64,000 bases of DNA from contig CM050449.1 in the NCBI GenBank assembly GCA_027563935.2, positions 58,607,949-58,671,948 on the forward strand, given 5' to 3'. Source of the stretch: Costus lasius. Its lineage: Eukaryota > Streptophyta > Magnoliopsida > Zingiberales > Costaceae. Positions 43,658 through 54,557 of this stretch are shown here, piece by piece. Below the pieces are notes generated by a model. The model was not told the origin of the DNA. It searched no databases and worked only from the letters and a program-made list of their open reading frames with translations. The position numbers and the translations under genes are program-made. Each line of letters opens with the position of its first letter. Position 1 is the stretch's first letter.

Positions 43658-43669
43658 TGGTATCAGAGC
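43658..43669 (+). other. Primer binding site, tRNA-iMet (A)
   Basis: TGGTATCAGAGC two bases after the LTR. Confidence 0.95.
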
Positions 43670-44891
43670 ATGGTTTTCTTGTAGAATCATATGATTGCTT
43701 CATGTTGCTTGTTTGTGATCCGTGTATGTCATTACATGTTATAGATCTATATTGAAGTTTCATCATAGTTGCGCATGTTACCAAGTATCTAGTTGCGCAT
43801 GGTAATGTAGATGAAAGCTTCTTACTTTGTTGTTGCGCATGTTGTAAGTTGTTTTTCCCTAAAAACTCTGTAACATCTTGCGCGCTCCATCTAGATCTAT
43901 AAGCGCCTACTATAAACCCTTAGATGGGTTGATGGGGTTGAAAGCATCATCTAGTGTAGATCCAATAGTCTGATCAGACCGTCTGACAGCCTAGATGGAT
44001 CGACCAGATGGCACCTGTGCGCAAGCACAAGGTGGCTATAGGTCGATTGCATCATAGGCGTGTAGCGAGGTCTGGTTGAGACAACCAGTGAACACACATG
44101 AGTTAGGCCCGGGGTCACACCCGCTTGCCAGAACTCATGTTGGTTGTTCAGCCCTTGGCGCATGCAATGTTGACCATTAGGTCAACTCGAGTCAGTTAGG
44201 ACTTGGTGCATGCAAGGGCATGGATCTAACTAGATTGTTGAGTGGATCCCTATCAATGGACCGTTGTAAGGTTGTAGGGCACATAAGGAAATTAAAATTG
44301 ATGCCAATGGGGTTTTCAAAATTTTATTTTCTTTGTAATGGATCACATGTTGATTGAATGATGCCATGATGCTTGTTTATTTAATCTTATGTGGGTTGCC
44401 CTTAATGTGTGCTGTGCTGGGGCCTGCGAGCCTGGTAAATTATTATTATTGTGATCTGCGAATCACATTTTTAATTAATTGTATAATTGACCTGCGAGTC
44501 AAGCTTGTCTAGATAGATCAAAATGTATTTTGATTAGACAAGAGCACAAAGGCACACATCCCAGAGGGGCATTCAGCTGGTGGCGCACCTGAGGTGCTCT
44601 TGGCGCAAGGGCCCTGGGTTGGACCAGATGAGATGCTAAAGACCCAAGAAGAGCAAGTGAAGACTTAAGTATCTTAAGGTCTTACTTAGGCTATGGGCTT
44701 TTACCACATAAGATCCATGCTTTCTTTTATTGTTTAATAATTAGAATTGCATGAGTTATTTATCTTCTGCTATAGCCATAGGATTTGCCTGATAGTAAGA
44801 AGATAAAAGACCGTTAAAATCCAAACGCTAAAATATCAAGCACGTAATGCCTTCTGACGCGAAACCTCACTGTTCTGACTATCGTTGGAGC

Positions 44892-44917
44892 CGTGTTGTA
44901 CACACTCAGTGGGCACG
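44892..44917 (+). other. Leader hairpin 1 (A)
   Basis: Lower stem CGTG/CACG, bulge TTGTA, upper stem CACAC/GTGGG (one mismatch), loop TCA. Confidence 0.6.
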
Positions 44918-44922
44918 TCCAT
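44918..44922. other. TSD of B, left copy (TCCAT)
   Basis: Exact match to 54045-54049. It begins on the base after the foot of hairpin 1. Confidence 0.96.
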
Positions 44923-46615
44923 TGTTGGGGTATGCCCTTAAGGCTAATGTTTGAGGCCTTTGGGATTGTAACAGTATCATGTAATAAACTCTTATGTTTA
45001 TAAAGGCATGGTTATTATTCAGGTTGTTGCCTTGTCTGCAGTAATAAGTGTACTACTGAATAATGTCTCAAAGCTGTTCAGCTAGGCTGACAGGCTATAT
45101 GTCCTTAGTCGAGATATCTTGGTTAACATGAGACAGCCTTGATATGATTGAGACTAATATGTGTTCTAATCTTATAGGATGCTTCGAGCATGGAATAAGA
45201 TGTAGACTCATGGGTACATTGGATGTACTGGACAGACCCTACTAGGATATTCAATTGCTTGTCACAATGTGAATATTCCTTGTATGCACTAAGTGGCACA
45301 TGTCCTCTGACTTGAGATCACTTGAGTTACTAAATGATGATTGTCATTGTTTTGAGGTAGTTCAATATCATTTGAAACATAATGATCATAGACTATCTTG
45401 GATAATGATCATGAGTCAGGTTAGGGCACTAGTGATAGATATAGGATTGCCGTCTCCTTGTTCAAGGAGTGTGATGTTCTAAAGGGGCCCCCCCTATATG
45501 AGATGATTGAGAAAGTGTATGGCCATACCCAGATGACTATGCTCATCTGATCTAATCATGCTCATCGTATTGGAGTTACAAGCTTGACCCGCTTGTCCAA
45601 TAAGAACATCCAGTGGCAAAGGACACATGCATGCCTTGTGAAGTTGATTCACACTTGTGCTGTGGTTTGGGAGTAGTCTTGGAAGACTCTTTCCTTTATA
45701 TCGGGAGACAGTGATGTGTTGCTAGATACCCCTCACTGATCGTGATAACGAAAGTTATCGTTACCGACATTTAAAGGAAACCCTCAGGGTCGCACAAATT
45801 GATGATATGACTTACTTAAGTCAGATCGTGTGGACTGAATTATTTGGGTTCAGTTTAAAGGGATTTAAACTCTGATTGTAAGTGAGATCTAGTCTGATCA
45901 TGTTTGATTGATTAGGGCTTGAGATCGGTAAGCTTCGATCGAGAGAGGAGATGCTAGATCGGTAAGATCAAGAGCATCAGGAGATGAACGGTTAGATCTT
46001 GAGCCATTAGGTTCATAGAAGGTCTAGACCATATATTGGCTTGGCTTGGTTTGATTTTGGTCTATGAGCCAAATCGAATTGAACCTAAGAATGAACCGGT
46101 TCACTATGTGAACGCATGGTTCATGAAGGAAGGCGTTTTGGCGTTGGAACATGGCTTCATGACTTTCCATTTTGGGAAGTCATGTAACGCCATTTTTGAT
46201 GTTATCGCCTAAACGCTTTTGCTCACTTGTGATTGACGTTGCTTGCTTGCCATCTCGTGTGGAAGAAGGTGAACGACAAGGGAGAGCTCTCGGCCAAGGA
46301 AGCATCTCAACCTATCCCTTCCATTTGGCAAGGACTCTTGAAGATCTTTGCTAGTACAAAGATCAACAAGAAGAAGTCATCCCTCCTTCTTGTGTGCGTC
46401 GCTTGTGGAGAAGATCTATCTTGCTCTTTGCTTCCAAGCCGCCTCCTTCCCATGGCTATGGTAACGAATCTTTCATTTGTTATTTAAGTTGATCATATGA
46501 AAGTATAGCATGCGATCAAGTTTAAACCCTAATTCCGCTGCTAAAACAAAGAAGACCACTTGCGCCATCTATAGGGTTTCGCTCCCCCTTGAAGGGGACC
46601 CCTCTAAACCCTTCA
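44923..46615 (+). repeat. 5' LTR of B
   Basis: TGTTGGGG start, CCCTTCA end. A short hairpin (CCCCT/AGGGG) lies about 20 bases before the end. Confidence 0.97.
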
Positions 46616-46617
46616 AT

Positions 46618-46629
46618 TGGTATCAGAGC
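46618..46629 (+). other. Primer binding site, tRNA-iMet (B)
   Basis: TGGTATCAGAGC two bases after the LTR. Confidence 0.96.
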
Positions 46630-47906
46630 AAGGATCTATACTTGTTCATATGATTGCTTGCGCATCTAATGTGTAGATCATCATGTTTGATCCATGCATA
46701 TGCTTATGAGTAGATCTAATGATGGTTGATCACATGCCGAAACCTACATGCTAGTTTAGAACTTAGATGTATGTTTCTTCATGATTTGCGCATGTTATAT
46801 GTTTCTTCATGATTTGCGCATGTTGTTGTGTTGGCGCATGTTAAGTATGTTGAATGGTATTTCATCAAAACTTATACCTACTTGCGCGCAAACAATTAGA
46901 TCTATATGCATCTACTATAAACCCTTAGACGGGTTGATGGGGTTGAAAGCATACTCTAGGTTAGATCCAATAGTCTGATCAGACCATCTGACAGCCTAGA
47001 TGGGTTGACCAGATAGCACCTGTGCGAAAGCACGAGGTGGCTATAGGTTGACTGCATCACAGGCGTGTAGCGAGGTCTGGTTGAGACAGCAATGAACACA
47101 CATGAGTTAGGCCCGGGGTCACACCCGCTTGCCAGATCTCATGAAGGTTGTTCAGCCCTTGGCGCATGCATGGTTGACCATCAGGTCAACTCGAGTCAGT
47201 TAGGACTTGGTGCATGCAAGGGCAAGGATCTAACTAGATTGATGAGTGGATCCCTATCAATGGACCGTTGTAAGGTTGTAGGGCACATAAGAGAATTAAA
47301 ATTGATGCCAATGGGGTTTTCAAAATTTTATTTTCTATGTAATGGATCACATGATGATTGGTTGATGCCATGATGCCTGTTTATTTAATCTTATGTGGGT
47401 TGCCCTATTGTGTGCTGTGCTGGGGCCTGCGTGCCTGGTTAATTATAAATTAATCTTATTTTGTGATCTGCGAATCACATTGTTTTAATTTATTGTATAA
47501 TTGACCTGCGAGTCAAGCTTGTCTAGATAGATCAAAATGTATTCTGATTAGACAAGAGCACAAAAGCACACATCGCAGAGGCGCATTCAGCTGGTGGCGC
47601 ACCTGAGGTGCTCTTGGCGCTAGGGCCCTGGGTTGGACCAGATGAGATGCAAAAGTCCCAAGAAGAGCAAGTGAAGACTTAAGTATCTTAAGGTCTTACT
47701 TAGGCTTTGGGCTTTTACCACATAAGATCAGCATGCTTTCTTTTTATTCGTTATATAATTAGAACTGCATGAGTTTATCATCTGCTATAGCCATAGGATT
47801 TGCCTGATAGTAAGAAGCTAAAAGGCCGTTAAAATCCAAACGCTAAAAATATCAAGCTCGTAAGCCTTCTGACGCGAAACCTCACTGTTCTGACTATCGT
47901 TGGAGC

Positions 47907-47932
47907 CGTGTTGTACCCACTCAGTGGGCACG
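47907..47932 (+). other. Leader hairpin 1 (B)
   Basis: Lower stem CGTG/CACG, bulge TTGTA, upper stem CCCAC/GTGGG, loop TCA. Confidence 0.7.
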
Positions 47933-48111
47933 TCCATCTATCTTCAGACGGTGCGGGATTTCACCTGCGTGTTACAGAGAAGGGATTTATCACTTCTCGT
48001 TGCTCAGCATAGCACGTGGTGGTCCAGGGAGTAGGTCGGGTCAGCTTGACCATGTAGGCTACATATGTGGCGCATATGGTAGCGCATGGAGGCAGCCATC
48101 TGTGGGATCAG

Positions 48112-48145
48112 AGACTGTGTTGTACCAACTCAGTTGGCACAGTCT
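48112..48145 (+). other. Leader hairpin 2 (B)
   Basis: Lower stem AGACTGTG/CACAGTCT, eight perfect pairs, bulge TTGTA, upper stem CCAAC/GTTGG, loop TCA. Confidence 0.78.
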
Positions 48146-48223
48146 GCTGGATTGCCCAGATGAAGGGGAATCGCACGGGTTGGCGATTGGCTGGGACAGC
48201 CTACCAGAAATTAGTGCTTGTCA

Positions 48224-48262
48224 TCTCTGTGCATCTTATCTCGCCTGAGCGGGACACGGAGA
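48224..48262 (+). other. Leader hairpin 3 (B)
   Basis: Lower stem TCTCTGTG/CACGGAGA (one T-G pair), 5' bulge of 8, upper stem CTCGC/GCGGG (one T-G pair), loop CTGA. Confidence 0.7.
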
Positions 48263-48445
48263 CCAAGTATGAAATCTGGATCCCATCTCACTAAAAGAGT
48301 GTTACTCTTTCGGACTGTTTACTGGATTTTTCAGTCAGACAAAATAGTGAGAAAAGAATCTTTCTTAAGTCCTGGATTGATTCTGAACATTGATACTGAC
48401 CTTGCTGTTCTTGCATTGTTGTAGATTCCTGCAGCAACGAACACC

Positions 48446-48703
48446 ATGAGCTTCAATGTGCGATCCCTACTGGAAAGGGAGAAGTTTGCTGGGCCGAACT
48501 TCTCTGACTGGTTCGGACACCTTAAGATCGTTCTTAAGGCTGAGAGGAAACTGTATGTCCTCGAGACGGCTGTGCCGCCTCAACCCGCTGCGAACGCCGC
48601 AAGGGCGGTTCGTGATGCCTATGAAAAACACGTCAATGATAGCATTGATGTCGCTTGCCTGATGCTAGCGTCTATGACGCCACCCGCTGCAGCGTCAGCA
48701 TGA
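48446..48703 (+). CDS. Copia Gag N-terminus (B), cut by frameshift
   Basis: First 80 or so residues of Gag, opening MSFNVRSLLEREKFAGPNF, with the WFGHLKIVLKAE helix common to copia Gag. An extra C in the run at 48683-48685 (three C in B, two in A) shifts the frame and leads to a stop at 48701. The rest of Gag continues in the next frame. Since A has the unshifted form, this is a B-specific mutation or a sequencing error, not a programmed shift. Confidence 0.9.
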   Translation: MSFNVRSLLEREKFAGPNFSDWFGHLKIVLKAERKLYVLETAVPPQPAANAARAVRDAYEKHVNDSIDVACLMLASMTPPAAASA

Positions 48704-48707
48704 GGAT

Positions 48708-51700
48708 ATGTCGGCTATAGAGATTATAGCGAACCTCAAGATGCTGTATGCTGCACAGGCGAGGACAGAACGCTATAATCTGACGAAGCTCTTCTTTCAG
48801 AGCAAACTGGCTGAAGGGAGCCCAGTTGGAGCTCATGTGCTCAAGATGATTGGGCACAAGGAGGCTCTAGAGAAACTGGGGCATACCATCAACCAGGAGC
48901 TTGCTGTAGACATTATTCTGCAGTCTCCTCCGCCCTCTTTCGATGCGTTCATTATTAACTTTAATATGAACAAAATCGATTGTACTCCGGCAGAGCTACT
49001 GAATATGCTCTTGACTACTGAGGAAACTCTGAAGGGAAAGCCTTCAACCTCTGTCTTACTGGTTCCTTCCAGAAACAAGAAGAAGGGGAAGAAGGGCAAG
49101 GCCCCAGTCAAGAACTACAGTAAGGCACTGAAACAGAAGGTGAAGCGGTCGAAGGACAACAGGTGTTTCCACTGTGGCCAGCTGGGTCACTGGACAAAGG
49201 ACTGTAAAGCGCTCCAAGGAGATAAGAGGGGAAGCATCGCTTCTGGCTCAGGTATATACGTGACGGAAGTCATGGTTTCATCTTCTTCTATTTCATGGGT
49301 GTTGGACACTGCATGTGGAGTTCACATTTGTTCAAATGTACAGGAACTCAAGAGAAGAAGGCAGGTGGGACAGCATGAGGTAGACCTACGTGTTGGAAAC
49401 GGGGCACGGGTTGCTGCTGTTGCTGTAGGAGACTATTTCATTTCTTTACCATCTGGACTTGTATTGGAACTAAACAGTTGTTATTTTGTTCCCAGTATAA
49501 CTAAAAATATTATCTCCATTCCTGCTCTTGTCAGGAAAGGATTTGCCTTTGAATGCAATATTTCAAAGTGTGTTTTATCTTATGGTAATATTGTTTATGC
49601 TACTGGTTCAATTAACAATGGGTTATACATGTTGGACATGGAAAGTTCTATACATAACATTGATAATAAGAAAGCCAAGAATGCTGATGACAGCACCTTG
49701 CTATGGCATAGTCGTTTAGGCCATATAAACGAGAAACGCATTAAGCGGTTGCATGATCATGGACTGCTGGGATCATTCTCCTGTGAGGAGATTGATACAT
49801 GCAAAGCTTGTTTGATGGGTAAAATGACGAAGTCACCTTTTTCTAATAAAGGTCAAAGGGCTTCAGGTTTACTTGACCTCATACACAGTGATGTGTGTGG
49901 GCCATTTAGTAAACATGCTAGAGGTGGCTATCAGTACTTCATTACCTTTACTGATGATTTCAGTAGGTATGGGTATGTCTATCTGATGAGACATAAAAGT
50001 GAATCTTTTGACAAGTTCAAAGAGTTCAAGAATGAAGTACAAAATCAGCTAGGCCGAAATATCAAGGCACTTCGCTCAGATCGAGGTGGAGAATACCTAA
50101 GTCATGCGTTTACTGACTATCTAAAGGAGTGTGGGATTATCTCACAGCTCACTCCGCCAGGAACACCGCAATGGAATGGTGTGTCCGAAAGGAGAAATAG
50201 AACGTTACTTGATATGGTTCGTTCTATGATGAGTCAGGCTACTCTTCCATACTCCTTTTGGGGATTTGCACTGGAAACAGCTGCAAAGGTACTAAACCGA
50301 GTGTCATCCAAGGCAGTTTCAAAGACTCCATATGAGTTATGGTGTGGGAAACAGCCGAGCTTGACATTTATCAGGATCTGGGGTTGCGAGGCTTATGTCA
50401 AAAAGCTCGCCTCTGGGAAACTGGAGAACAGATCTGAGAAATGTATTTTTGTCGGGTACCCTAAGGAAACTAAGGGTTATTATTTCTACGATCCCAAAGA
50501 GAACAAGGTATTTGTTGCTCGGACGACCATATTTCTTGAGAAGGAGTTTCTTCTGCAAGAGGCCAGTGGGAGAGAAATAAAGCTGGATGAGAATCCAGAG
50601 GAAGGACAAAGTAGTCAAGCACACTTGGATGAGGCTGAGCCGGTAGAACAGGTTACTGAACAACCTGAGGCTCAGATATCACGGGAACCGCGAAGATCGG
50701 GAAGGATCCGTCGACAGCCTGAGCGCTATGACGGAGTCTACATCATTGATAATGATGAACCCCTCACTTATGCGGATGCGGTCAGTGGACCGGAGTCAGC
50801 TAGATGGCTTGATGCTATGCGAGCCGAGATGGACTCCATGTCAGATAACCAAGTCTGGGATTTGGTTGATCCGCCTCCGGGAGTAATCCCTATAGGCTGT
50901 AAATGGATCTTCAAGAAGAAGATTGACATGGATGGTAACGTGGTTACCTATAAAGGCAGGCTAGTTGCGAAAGGTTTCAGACAAATCTACGGGATAGATT
51001 ATGATGAAACTTTCTCACCTGTAGCCATGTTTAAGTCTATTCGGATTCTTTTCGCGATAGCTGCATATTACGATTATGAGATCTGGCAGATGGATGTGAA
51101 GACAGCTTTCCTTAATGGAAATCTGGATGAGGATGTGTACATGACACAACCTGAGGGTTTCACTAATCCATCAGATCGTCATAAAATATGCAAGTTAAAG
51201 AAGTCTATTTATGGACTTAAACAAGCATCTAGAAGTTGGAATATTCGTTTTGATGAATCAATCTCTGAGTTTGGTTTCATCAAGAACGAGGATGACCCGT
51301 GTGTATATAAGAGGTTTAGTGGGAGCGTGATTACATTCCTAGTCCTCTACGTCGATGATATCTTAATCATTGGAAATGATATTCCTGAACTGCATGCGGT
51401 TAAAGCATGGTTAGGAAAATGTTTCCAGATGAAAGATTTAGGAGAAGCAGCCTATGTATTAGGTGTGAAGATCTACCGGGATAGATCTAAGAGGCTTCTC
51501 GGGCTGTGCCAGAGTACTTACATCGATAAAGTCCTGGAGAGATTCCATTTAGAGAATTCTAAAAGAGGATATCTTCCAGTCAGACATGGTCTGAATCTTT
51601 CGAGAAGTCAGTGTCCACAAACACAGACTGAGAAAGATGAAATGGACAATACGCCTTATGCTTCGGCTATTGGGTCCATTATGTATGCGATGTTGTGTAC

Positions 51701-52331
51701 TCGCCCAGACGTCGCTTACGGGTTAAGCATGACCAGTCGGTTCCAAAGTAATCCAGGTATGGCACACTGGATTGCGGTCAAGAACATGTTAAAATATCTG
51801 CGGAGGACCAAAGATATGTTCTTGATATATGGTGGTCAGGAAGAACTCAGTATAGAAGGATATACTGACGCTTCATTCCAGTCGGACCAGGATGATTTCC
51901 GATCGCAATCAGGCTATGTTTTTAGCTTGAATGGTGGAGCAGTGGTGTGGAAAAGTTTCAAACATTCAACTGTTGCTGATTCCACAACAGAAGCCGAGTA
52001 TGTTGCAGCCTCGGAAGCATCCAAGGAGGCAGTGTGGATTCGTAAGTTCGTGAGAGAACTTGGTGTCGTTCCTTCGAGTGCAGATCCTTTGGTTATCTTC
52101 TGTGATAACACTGGAGCAATCCCACAAGCAAAGGAACCACGGTCGCACCAGAAGTCCAAGCACATACAGAGACGGTTTCACTTGATCCGGGAGATCATAG
52201 ATCGTGGCGAGATCAAAATTTGCAAGGTTCATACAGACGACAATCTGGCAGACCCGCTTACCAAGCCTCTGGCGCAGCAGAAGCATGAGAAGCACTGTAA
52301 TAATATGGGTTTGAGACTTCTCAACCATTAG
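48708..52331 (+). CDS. Copia Gag-Pol polyprotein (B), lacking first part of Gag
   Basis: 1207 residues, open throughout. Domains: rest of Gag; zinc knuckle at 153-166 (CFHCGQLGHWTKDC); protease with DTACG at 200-204; integrase HHCC region (WHSRLGH, then CKAC) and catalytic D395, D458 and E494 (35 residues between the last two); RT with YGLKQASRSW and YVDD at 881-884; RNase H with D1054 (YTDASF), E1095 (STTEAEY) and the CDNTGA block. The C-terminus HTDDNLADPLTKPL ends 20 bases before the 3' LTR. The first ATG here is internal in A's Gag, so the real start is at 48446 and is separated by the frameshift. All catalytic residues look intact. Compared with A, Pro replaces Ala in the RNase H block AIPQAKEP. 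Confidence 0.96.
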   Translation: MSAIEIIANLKMLYAAQARTERYNLTKLFFQSKLAEGSPVGAHVLKMIGHKEALEKLGHTINQELAVDIILQSPPPSFDAFIINFNMNKIDCTPAELLNMLLTTEETLKGKPSTSVLLVPSRNKKKGKKGKAPVKNYSKALKQKVKRSKDNRCFHCGQLGHWTKDCKALQGDKRGSIASGSGIYVTEVMVSSSSISWVLDTACGVHICSNVQELKRRRQVGQHEVDLRVGNGARVAAVAVGDYFISLPSGLVLELNSCYFVPSITKNIISIPALVRKGFAFECNISKCVLSYGNIVYATGSINNGLYMLDMESSIHNIDNKKAKNADDSTLLWHSRLGHINEKRIKRLHDHGLLGSFSCEEIDTCKACLMGKMTKSPFSNKGQRASGLLDLIHSDVCGPFSKHARGGYQYFITFTDDFSRYGYVYLMRHKSESFDKFKEFKNEVQNQLGRNIKALRSDRGGEYLSHAFTDYLKECGIISQLTPPGTPQWNGVSERRNRTLLDMVRSMMSQATLPYSFWGFALETAAKVLNRVSSKAVSKTPYELWCGKQPSLTFIRIWGCEAYVKKLASGKLENRSEKCIFVGYPKETKGYYFYDPKENKVFVARTTIFLEKEFLLQEASGREIKLDENPEEGQSSQAHLDEAEPVEQVTEQPEAQISREPRRSGRIRRQPERYDGVYIIDNDEPLTYADAVSGPESARWLDAMRAEMDSMSDNQVWDLVDPPPGVIPIGCKWIFKKKIDMDGNVVTYKGRLVAKGFRQIYGIDYDETFSPVAMFKSIRILFAIAAYYDYEIWQMDVKTAFLNGNLDEDVYMTQPEGFTNPSDRHKICKLKKSIYGLKQASRSWNIRFDESISEFGFIKNEDDPCVYKRFSGSVITFLVLYVDDILIIGNDIPELHAVKAWLGKCFQMKDLGEAAYVLGVKIYRDRSKRLLGLCQSTYIDKVLERFHLENSKRGYLPVRHGLNLSRSQCPQTQTEKDEMDNTPYASAIGSIMYAMLCTRPDVAYGLSMTSRFQSNPGMAHWIAVKNMLKYLRRTKDMFLIYGGQEELSIEGYTDASFQSDQDDFRSQSGYVFSLNGGAVVWKSFKHSTVADSTTEAEYVAASEASKEAVWIRKFVRELGVVPSSADPLVIFCDNTGAIPQAKEPRSHQKSKHIQRRFHLIREIIDRGEIKICKVHTDDNLADPLTKPLAQQKHEKHCNNMGLRLLNH

Positions 52332-52340
52332 ATTAAGTGC

Positions 52341-52351
52341 AAGTGGGAGAT
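52341..52351 (+). other. Polypurine tract (B)
   Basis: AAGTGGGAGAT next to the 3' LTR. Confidence 0.88.
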
Positions 52352-54044
52352 TGTTGGGGTATGCCCTTAAGGCTAATGTTTGAGGCCTTTGGGATTGTAA
52401 CAGTATCATGTAATAAACTCTTATGTTTATAAAGGCATGGTTATTATTCAGGTTGTTGCCTTGTCTGCAGTAATAAGTGTACTACTGAATAATGTCTCAA
52501 AGCTGTTCAGCTAGGCTGACAGGCTATATGTCCTTAGTCGAGATATCTTGGTGAACATGAGACAGCCTTGATATGATTGAGACTAATATGTGTTCTAATC
52601 TTATAGGATGCTTCGAGCATGGAATAAGATGTAGACTCATGGGTACATTGGATGTACTGGACAGACCCTACTAGGATATTCAATTGCTTGTCACAATGTG
52701 AATATTCCTTGTATGCACTAAGTGGCACATGTCCTCTGACTTGAGATCACTTGAGTTACTAAATGATGATTGTCATTGTTTTGAGGTAGTTCAATATCAT
52801 TTGAAACATAATGATCATAGACTATCTTGGATAATGATCATGAGTCAGGTTAGGGCACTAGTGATAGATATAGGATTGCCGTCTCCTTGTTCAAGGAGTG
52901 TGATGTTCTAAAGGGGCCCCCCCTATATGAGATGATTGAGAAAGTGTATGGCCATACCCAGATGACTATGCTCATCTGATCTAATCATGCTCATCGTATT
53001 GGAGTTACAAGCTTGACTCGCTTGTCTAATAAGAACATCCAGTGGCAAAGGACACATGCATGCCTTGTGAAGTTGATTCACACTTGTGCTGTGGTTTGGG
53101 AGTAGTCTTGGAAGACTCTTTCCTTTATATCGGGAGACAGTGATGTGTTGCTAGATACCCCTCACTGATCGTGATAACGAAAGTTATCGTTACCGACATT
53201 TAAAGGAAACCCTCAGGGTCGCACAAATTGATGATATGACTTACTTAAGTCAGATCGTGTGGACTGAATTATTTGGGTTCAGTTTAAAGGGATTTAAACT
53301 CTGATTGTAAGTGAGATCTAGTCTGATCATGTTTGATTGATTAGGGCTTGAGATCGGTAAGCTTCGATCGAGAGAGGAGATGCTAGATCGGTAAGATCAA
53401 GAGCATCAGGAGATGAACGGTTAGATCTTGAGCCATTAGGTTCATAGAAGGTCTAGACCATATATTGGCTTGGCTTGGTTTGATTTTGGTCTATGAGCCA
53501 AATCGAATTGAACCTAAGAATGAACCGGTTCACTATGTGAACGCATGGTTCATGAAGGAAGGTGTTTTGGCGTTGGAACATGGCTTCATGACTTTCCATT
53601 TTGGGAAGTCATGTAACGCCATTTTTGATGTTATCGCCTAAACGCTTTTGCTCACTTGTGATTGACGTTGCTTGCTTGCCATCTCGTGTGGAAGAAGGTG
53701 AACGACAAGGGAGAGCTCTCGGCCAAGGAAGCATCTCAACCTATCCCTTCCATTCGGCAAGGACTCTTGAAGATCTTTGCTAGCACAAAGATCAACAAGA
53801 AGAAGTCATCCCTCCTTCTTGTGTGCGTCGCTTGTGGAGAAGATCTATCTTGCTCTTTGCTTCCAAGCCGCCTCCTTCCCATGGCTATGGTAACGAATCT
53901 TTCATTTGTTGTTTAAGTTGATCATATGAAAGTATAGCATGCGATCAAGTTTAAACCCTAATTCCGCTGCTAAAACAAAGAAGACCACTTGCGCCATCTA
54001 TAGGGTTTCGCTCCCCCTTGAAGGGGACCCCTCTAAACCCTTCA
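52352..54044 (+). repeat. 3' LTR of B
   Basis: Same length as the 5' LTR, about seven substitutions. Confidence 0.97.
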
Positions 54045-54049
54045 TCCAT
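54045..54049. other. TSD of B, right copy (TCCAT)
   Basis: Followed at once by the A leader (CTATCTTCAGACGG), as in the uninterrupted B leader. Confidence 0.96.
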
Positions 54050-54223
54050 CTATCTTCAGACGGTGCGGGATTTCACCTGCGTGTTACAGAGAAGGGATTT
54101 ATCGCTTCTCGTTGCTCAGCATAGCACGTGGTGGTCCAGGGAGTAGGTCGGGTCAGCTTGACCATGTAGGCTACATATGTGGCGCATATGGTAGCACATG
54201 GAGGCAGCCATCTGTGGGGTCAG

Positions 54224-54257
54224 AGATTGTGTTGTACCAACTCAGTTGGCACAGTCT
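54224..54257 (+). other. Leader hairpin 2 (A)
   Basis: As in B, but the lower stem is AGATTGTG/CACAGTCT: the C-G pair of B is a T-G pair here, so pairing is kept. Confidence 0.78.
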
Positions 54258-54335
54258 GCTGGACTGCCCAAATGAAGGGGAATCGCACGGGTTGGCGATT
54301 GGCAGGGACTGCGTACCAGAAATTAGTACTTGTAC

Positions 54336-54374
54336 TCTCTGTGCATCTTATCTCGCCTGAGCGGGACGCGGAGA
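54336..54374 (+). other. Leader hairpin 3 (A)
   Basis: Lower stem TCTCTGTG/CGCGGAGA (as in S), upper stem CTCGC/GCGGG, loop CTGA. Confidence 0.7.
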
Positions 54375-54557
54375 CCAAGTATGAAATCTGGATCCCATCT
54401 CACTAAAAGAGTGTTACTCTTTCGGACTGTTTAATGGATTTTTCAGTCAGATAAAATAGTGAGAAAAGAATCTTTCTTAAGTCCTGGATTGATTCTAAAC
54501 ATTGATACTGACCTTGCTGTTCTTGCATTATTGTAGATTCCTGCAGCAACGAACACC

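Larger units (their letters stand above)
43670..44922 (+). other. A leader, first part
   Basis: Non-coding. Matches the B leader throughout and ends with hairpin 1 and the TSD at the B insertion site. Confidence 0.85.
46630..48445 (+). other. B leader, non-coding
   Basis: 1.8 kb, no gene. Holds hairpins 1-3 in the last 540 bases and ends with a T-rich tract and TTGTAG (48419-48424) 21 bases before the gag ATG. Confidence 0.85.
44923..54044 (+). mobile_element. B: nearly intact copia element
   Basis: 9122 bp with two 1693-bp LTRs differing at about seven positions by eye (0.4 percent), iMet primer site, 1.8-kb leader, gag-pol, polypurine tract and exact TSD. The only clear lesion in the coding region is one extra C in gag. 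It is inserted in the leader of A, a member of its own family. Confidence 0.97.
54050..54557 (+). other. A leader, second part
   Basis: Non-coding, holds hairpins 2 and 3 and TTGTAG at 54531-54536 before gag. Confidence 0.85.

Noticed and set aside
48680..48710. Programmed frameshift between Gag parts in B
   Set aside because: A has no shift at the same place, so the extra C is a mutation or read error.
49305..49319. Protease motif DTA instead of DTG in A and B
   Set aside because: Shared by both copies and hinted at in S, and as far as I recall also found in Tnt1-type copia proteases, so not evidence of damage or novelty.
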